Positions 59,000 through 64,000 of a stretch of DNA of 64,000 nt are shown here, piece after piece. The position numbers and the translations under genes were made by a program. The notes below the pieces were generated by a model, which did no database searches, was not told the DNA's origin, and saw only the letters and a program-made list of their open reading frames with translations. This DNA is from Dryas octopetala (Eukaryota > Streptophyta > Magnoliopsida > Rosales > Rosaceae). Location of the stretch: contig OY992832.1 of the NCBI GenBank assembly GCA_963921425.1, positions 25,137,489 to 25,201,488 on the forward strand, read 5' to 3'. The number at the start of each line of letters is the position of its first letter. Within the stretch, counting starts at the first letter, position 1.

Positions 59000-60258
59000 A
59001 TGGTAGCTAGAAGGCGTAATAACCCTTCAAACTCTAGTCACAACTCAGTTCTTAACCCAGTCAAACCTGAACCCATCACTCCTTCAAGTATAATCCCCTT
59101 TAGTCACTCTTCAGTCAATGTTTCAAACAGGTTTACTACCATTGGTAGTATCCGACCCAACTACCGGCCCGCCTTAGTATCCCAATATGATTCTTACCAG
59201 TCAGCCATTCAACCAGTCCCTCAACCCATTATCAATTATCAGGCAGCCACCTCTGCCTATGTCCCAAAAATTCCTGGTCAGTCATTATTTTACATTGAAC
59301 CCTGTCTTAATCATCTTAAGACTCCAAAATTGCTTGCAAAAACATATTTTTCACCCATGTTGCATTATGCTTCCAGTCACCCCACTAAGTTATTAAAATA
59401 TTATAGAGATATTTTCTTCACAACTGAGTCAATCTTGATTAAACCTATCAATGATAGGAATAATCCAAATAAAATTCTTTATCATTTGTTATATATTCAA
59501 AAGATTATCAGTCAATCAGATTGGGGTCCTCATCCTCACTCTCTCCAATTTCTTGATGAAGATGTCACATTTAGTTATTATGATTACATTGATGGTTGGT
59601 ACAAGATATTCCTGCATCAAACAGAAAATTTCACTCACTTTTGGTTCCTTAACTTTGATAAGAAATTCAGAAGAAAATTTCTCCTGTGGTTTCAAAAATG
59701 GTGGTCAACCCATGGGCTTGTTTTTAGTCTCCTACCCAATACTTTGCAAAATTCTGTAAAGTATTTTTCAACTGTTTATACAGTCAATAAAAAATGAAGC
59801 TAAAATCCCAACTCTCCTGCATTTTGTTTCAAAATACAAACTGCCATGGATCCTCAAGTGGCACTGTGAAATTAATTCTGACAGTCACATGACATTTTTC
59901 TGTAAAATGGTGGGATAAATTCAATCATGATCGCATCATCACACAAGTCAACACTGAGTTTCCTCCAACAAAAACCTATCAACTGAAACCAACTATTTCA
60001 CAGCCATCCATTTCTTCCATCTCAATAGAAGGAAAGTCCAAATCAGAGTTAAAAGAACTTGTCAAACAAATCATGCTCCAAGTCACTCAAATGGGTGGAG
60101 ATGATGAAGTCAAAAAAGAAAATAGTTCTCCAATCTCCTCCGAAGCCTCAACATCCAATGAAGATAATAAGAAGGCTATTAGTCAAAAGAAAAAACACCT
60201 TTGGTCAAATCCCTACTACCAAGATTCTCAAAACCCGTATGACCTGAACCGCGATTAA
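59000..60258 (+). pseudogene. Viral ORF2 (unknown function), long open frame then frameshift
   Basis: From the ATG at 59,000 the frame is open for 265 codons to the TGA at 59,795-59,797, unusually long for an otherwise decayed virus copy. The N-terminus is Ser/Pro/Asn-rich and basic (MVARRRNNPSNSS). The central part has aromatic-rich blocks (YSYYDYIDGWYKIF-like, FRRKFLLWFQKWW). Homology-like composition continues beyond the stop in another frame to about 60,258 (Ser/Glu/Lys-rich end), so a single-base frameshift near 59,790 has probably truncated a protein of about 420 residues. A second ORF after RNase H is a feature I associate with florendoviruses; its function is not known to me. Confidence 0.7.
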
Positions 60259-60897
60259 TAACTGTTCACAGATCATGAGCCTAAAAGTAAACAAGTACCT
60301 TCAAGACAAGTTACTATTTATAAATAGTGACTTTTTACTATTCATCAATCAGGTGAATTTGGCTTCTCTTAATCAAGAATCTACTTTCGGTGCAGACAAA
60401 AACAAGCTGTCCATCTTCGTAGTCAATCACAACACCTTTCAATCATTCATGCTGGAAATCCAATATTTTCAGCTAATTCCAGCTTGCAGCTGTCCTCTAT
60501 AAATACCAACATTCTCAGATGGTAGAGACAAGCTTCATTCCAGCACTCTTGAAATCTCCAATTCAAATTAGCAAACACTATTGTAATCATTCAAGCTTTG
60601 AGAGATCGTCCTAGCATACCTAAGATATCAGATTGTAATATTCTAGTATTCTAGCACTTTCAATCTTTGCAACTATGTTAATTTTATTTTGCAAAAATTC
60701 AAGTAATTTCAGTAAGTTTTCATTGCATTACTTTCTTGCATTATTTTCAAAATTATGATCAATAGTTATATTCTTGATTTTACTGTATTTTTAGTACTCT
60801 TATTTTAAGTTTTATTTCGTGATTTATGATCAGTACTCGTATATTATTATAATCAATAATTAGTGTGTATTTTTAATTGGTCCTTCCACTCTCTCTT
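60259..60897 (+). promoter_or_regulatory. Viral intergenic region with TATA box
   Basis: A non-coding interval between ORF2 and the polyprotein, as in caulimovirid genomes, where it holds the pregenomic RNA promoter. TATAAATA lies at 60,498-60,505, preceded by a TGTCCTC stretch. The transcript would begin about 30 bp downstream and run across the primer site. No short ORF is supported here. Confidence 0.7.
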
Positions 60898-60911
60898 TGA
60901 TATTAGAGCCA
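60898..60911 (+). promoter_or_regulatory. tRNA-Met primer-binding site (decayed)
   Basis: TGATATTAGAGCCA differs at two positions from the consensus TGGTATCAGAGCCA, complementary to initiator tRNA-Met and used to prime caulimovirid reverse transcription. By convention this marks position 1 of such genomes, which makes the integrated copy circularly permuted. Confidence 0.8.
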
Positions 60912-61119
60912 TAAGTGTTGCATTTATTTATCTATTCATCTACCCAAGTGGCCCGTTTTATTTTAGTTCTTCCTTGTCTCATATTTCCCCCTGACTATAT
61001 TCAACTTTTAGAGAAATTTTTCTTTTCAAACAGTAGGTCTAGGTCCATACAATAAGTCCCAGGGTGAAGCATGAGCGGATGCAGCATGAAAGGAAAGAAA
61101 GAAACCTTATTAATTTAAT

Positions 61120-61883
61120 ATATTCTTGGCCCTTAGTAGGAAACAAAGAAAAACTCTTATAATCTCCCAGAAAATTTATAATGGATATTTTAGATCTAAC
61201 TCTACAGTCAGTAGTTCTAGGTCTGGTTTAAATAGAATCTCAGACATAGTAAATGAAGAACAAATTGAGTACCAGTCAAACGATCACATTGATTTTAATC
61301 ATTGGAATATACCTAGGGTCCTTAGTAAAGGAAGAAATTTAAAGAAAAAAATGGTCAATGTCATTCTTCAAAAGTGAACCTCATGTTAAAACAGTCAAAC
61401 AAGTTTATGCTCTAAGTAAAGAACATAAAACCTGTCAACTCTTCAATCTTGAATCAATTAAAAAACACAAAAAAAATGGTTACAATGACCTCCATATTGG
61501 CTTAGTCCAAATTGCAATAAAACCCTTAACAAGGAAAGGTCTTAATGCCTCTATTTTATTATGTTTACGAGATGCAAGATTCACTAATTTTCAGTGATAG
61601 CACTCTCAGAATCATTGAATCAAGCTTGTATAATGGTCCAATTCATTTTGACTGTTACCCAAACTTTACAGTCAGTCTAAGTGACCCACACATGTTAAAA
61701 GCTTTAACTTTAAACATAAAAACCTCAGGATATCATGTCCTAGAAGAAGTTCAATCCCTAGCTTTAATCTATAGAGTTTATTATAAATGTACTGGAACAA
61801 ACATAAATTTGCAGGCCATTTCCAAAAGCCCAAAAGACCAAACCCTACTAAGTCAAAGTAGTCAAGAAAATGAATACATATGA
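61120..61883 (+). pseudogene. Endogenous pararetrovirus movement-protein region, two frameshifts
   Basis: Start of the viral polyprotein. Caulimovirid movement-protein (30K superfamily) blocks occur in three successive frames: 61,126-61,377 (SGLNRISDIVNEE, IDFNHWNIPRV), 61,358-61,597 (SLSKEHK-like and IGLVQIAIKPLTRKGLN) and 61,545-61,883 (LRDARF lies at the end of the second; the third has NGPIHFDCYPNFTVSLSD). No ATG is seen at the front. The protein would help cell-to-cell movement through plasmodesmata; this copy cannot make it. Confidence 0.8.
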
Positions 61884-64000
61884 ATCTCACATAAATGGTC
61901 AGATGTTAGTTTACCAGAAGATTGGTTATTAACAAATGAAAGTTACTCAACTAATATTCAAAATAATTTATTCAACCTTGATTATATCCAACAATACCTT
62001 GATGGTATAGTAAAAATCAACTTTGGAGGTCGAAACCCTAGGTCTTCCTTACAAATTAAAGATTTAGATACAGAAAGTCAAACAATCAAAACTAAGACTC
62101 AAGCAAGGCATTCCTTTGCAGGGTCAACTACCACAGAAGAATTAAAAAAAAGAGACCATGAATTAGAAAAAGATTTAAAAAATCTTAAATTAAAAGGAGT
62201 CAAAACAGCTTCACAAGTAAGCTATCCCTGTTACAAACCAAACACTAGTACTAGTCATTATATTGAATAAGAGCAAACTTCCTCTACTGCCACTGATTTC
62301 GAAGTAACTCCTCCAACAAATCCGGAATTATTAGTAATCAATAAAGAATTTAAAATAAACTTTAAAATCCCAAACCAAGATGTTGAGTCAGTCAGTAACA
62401 CTGCAAGACATGATAAATTTAGACAAAATTACACTATTGAACATAAAGAAGATATATTTCAAAAATGGAAAACAATGATGAAAGCAATTAAGTCTGAAAT
62501 ATTGTTTTTTGATTTTGTTGAACAGCATTATCATGAAAACAACGAATTAAAAACCTTAACAAAAGAAAATTGGACAAAAAATGATAATAGTATCACATCT
62601 TCTAGTCATCCTCCCCTAGAAACAATAATTCTCACCGATCAAAAAAACACGCAGGTCTTTTAAACTTCCGGGAGCAGACTAAGAGACAAAAAAGATTATT
62701 GAACAAAATAATTATACAAATCAATGCTTAGATATTTTAGGAAAACAACTAGATCAAATTAAAAATAAAATTGATAAAATTCCCAGTCCAAAACAAATTA
62801 AAAAAGAAAAACCTTTAGTAAAATTCCCTGAAATCAAACCTAGTTCTAATATTAGCTAAAAACAGTCAATACTTGACAAAATAGAACAAATGCTTTTAGG
62901 ATTAACTAATGTCAAAAGTGAACCTAAATCTAAGAATATCATAACAGTCATCAACAAACAAGATACTGAAACAGAGTCAAATAATATCCCAGAATCAAGC
63001 TGTGAATTACTCATGCCTTCCATAATCTTGAATTAAAAAGAGTTACAAATAAAATAAACCCAACCAGTCTAACAAAAAATTAGTATCCTAGGCCAACTCC
63101 CCCAGATTTACAATTTGAAGAAAGAAATTTCCAAAGTCAATTCTCTGTATCTTTCAATAAACTCTATGAATGAAATATAGATGGCTTATCTGAACAAAAA
63201 ATCTCAAACAAATTACAACACATGTCTATGGTCGCTAACAACTACACTACGAGCCATAATCTTAGTCAAACAGAAATTGTTGACCACTTAGTAACTGGTT
63301 TTACAGGAATGTTACATTCTTGGTGGGAAAAATATTTTACAGAAGACTTTAGGTTAAAAATCAAACACTCAGTTTAACATGATGAGGATGACATCCCAAT
63401 ATTCAATGAGGTTATTGGTATGAGAATTTCTGATGCAGTGAACACATTATTTTTTACAATCATTGATCATTTTATTGGAACACCTAGTAATGTCACATCT
63501 AGGATCCATGATTAACTCAATAACCTTTGTTGTCCTACCTTAAGTGATTTTAGGTGGTACAAAGATATTTTTATTTCCAGAGTTATGTTAAGAGAAGATA
63601 GTAACCAACCATTTTGGAAAGAAAAATTTATTAATGGTTTGCCAAATTTATTCGCTAATAAAATAAGAGAAATCCTAAATAATGAAAATAATATATAACC
63701 TTACTTACGGAAACATCATAACTACTATTCAAAAAGAGGGTCTAAAAATGTGTTATAAGTAAACAGTCTAGTAAAGACAGAAGAACTGCCAAGTATGAAA
63801 TGAGAAATTTTTGTTAACAATATGAGCTACCTTCTCTAGCTCTATCACAGAAATATAAACGAAGGGAAAAATAATCTCATAAAACATATTACAAAAACAC
63901 TAAGATAAATTTTACAACAAATAATTTCTACAAGAAAAGTAAAGCAAAACATCAACATCAGTCACAAAAAAAGAAATCAGATGAAAAACAAAAACTCACA
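61884..64000 (+). pseudogene. Endogenous pararetrovirus linker and capsid region, decayed, runs off window
   Basis: Follows the movement protein with frame changes and stops (for example 61,881-61,883 TGA, about 62,269 TAA, 62,661-62,663 TAA, about 62,858 TAA). A Lys/Glu-rich coiled-coil-like linker (about 62,140-62,220, 62,700-62,960) precedes a capsid-like block (about 63,180-63,690, with WWEKYF and aromatic WYKDIF-type residues). A strongly basic Lys-rich tract from about 63,840 comes just before where a CCHC zinc knuckle would be expected. The protease and a possible second RT would lie outside the window. Confidence 0.7.

Overview
This is a repeat-dense piece of a flowering-plant (probably eudicot) nuclear genome. 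The evidence is spliced gene relics of plant families (CC-NLR immune receptor, FERONIA-type receptor kinase, UBP12-type deubiquitinase), plant PIF/Harbinger, CACTA and MULE-type DNA transposons, solo LTRs with 5-bp target duplications, and an endogenous caulimovirid (plant pararetrovirus). I see no clearly intact host gene; every recognisable host gene is fragmentary or frame-shifted.

Layout. 178-4,740: an almost complete PIF/Harbinger transposon with two genes and a TAA target duplication. 5,335-6,061: LTR fragment. 7,392-8,517: receptor-kinase domain (minus) with one frameshift. 9,481-10,870: CC-NLR pseudogene cut by a copia element (10,853-11,290). 11,289-13,190: a kinase relic, then a UBP12-like exon series (minus). 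13,190-20,200: MITEs, a Pack-MULE candidate nested in a foldback element, a palindromic tandem repeat and a second Harbinger ORF1 relic. 20,204-23,647 and 24,576-27,595: two solo LTRs with perfect 5-bp target duplications. From 28,719 to the window end: one endogenous, florendovirus-like pararetrovirus, exploded by later insertions.

The 28.7-64 kb region is a stratigraphic stack. The virus copy (RT, RNase H, ORF2, intergenic region with TATA box and tRNA-Met primer site, movement protein, capsid) was hit in the RT by an 8,000-bp PIF/Harbinger element (29,168-37,167, TTA target duplication), which holds a MULE-like element. It was hit in RNase H by a solo LTR (TTTTT target duplication), which in one copy holds a CACTA transposon. 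About 7.4 kb of this stack (31,900-39,360) is repeated in direct orientation at 49,735-57,065 with roughly a dozen substitutions. The second copy lacks the CACTA and so preserves its empty site. The junction between CACTA and second copy carries a 24-bp sequence copied from 40 bp upstream plus a 4-bp microhomology, a repair-type scar.

Nothing here looks like an active gene cassette. The main interest is the rearrangement mechanism and the preserved integration history. The principal caution is that the two nearly identical copies could be two haplotypes wrongly joined in the assembly.
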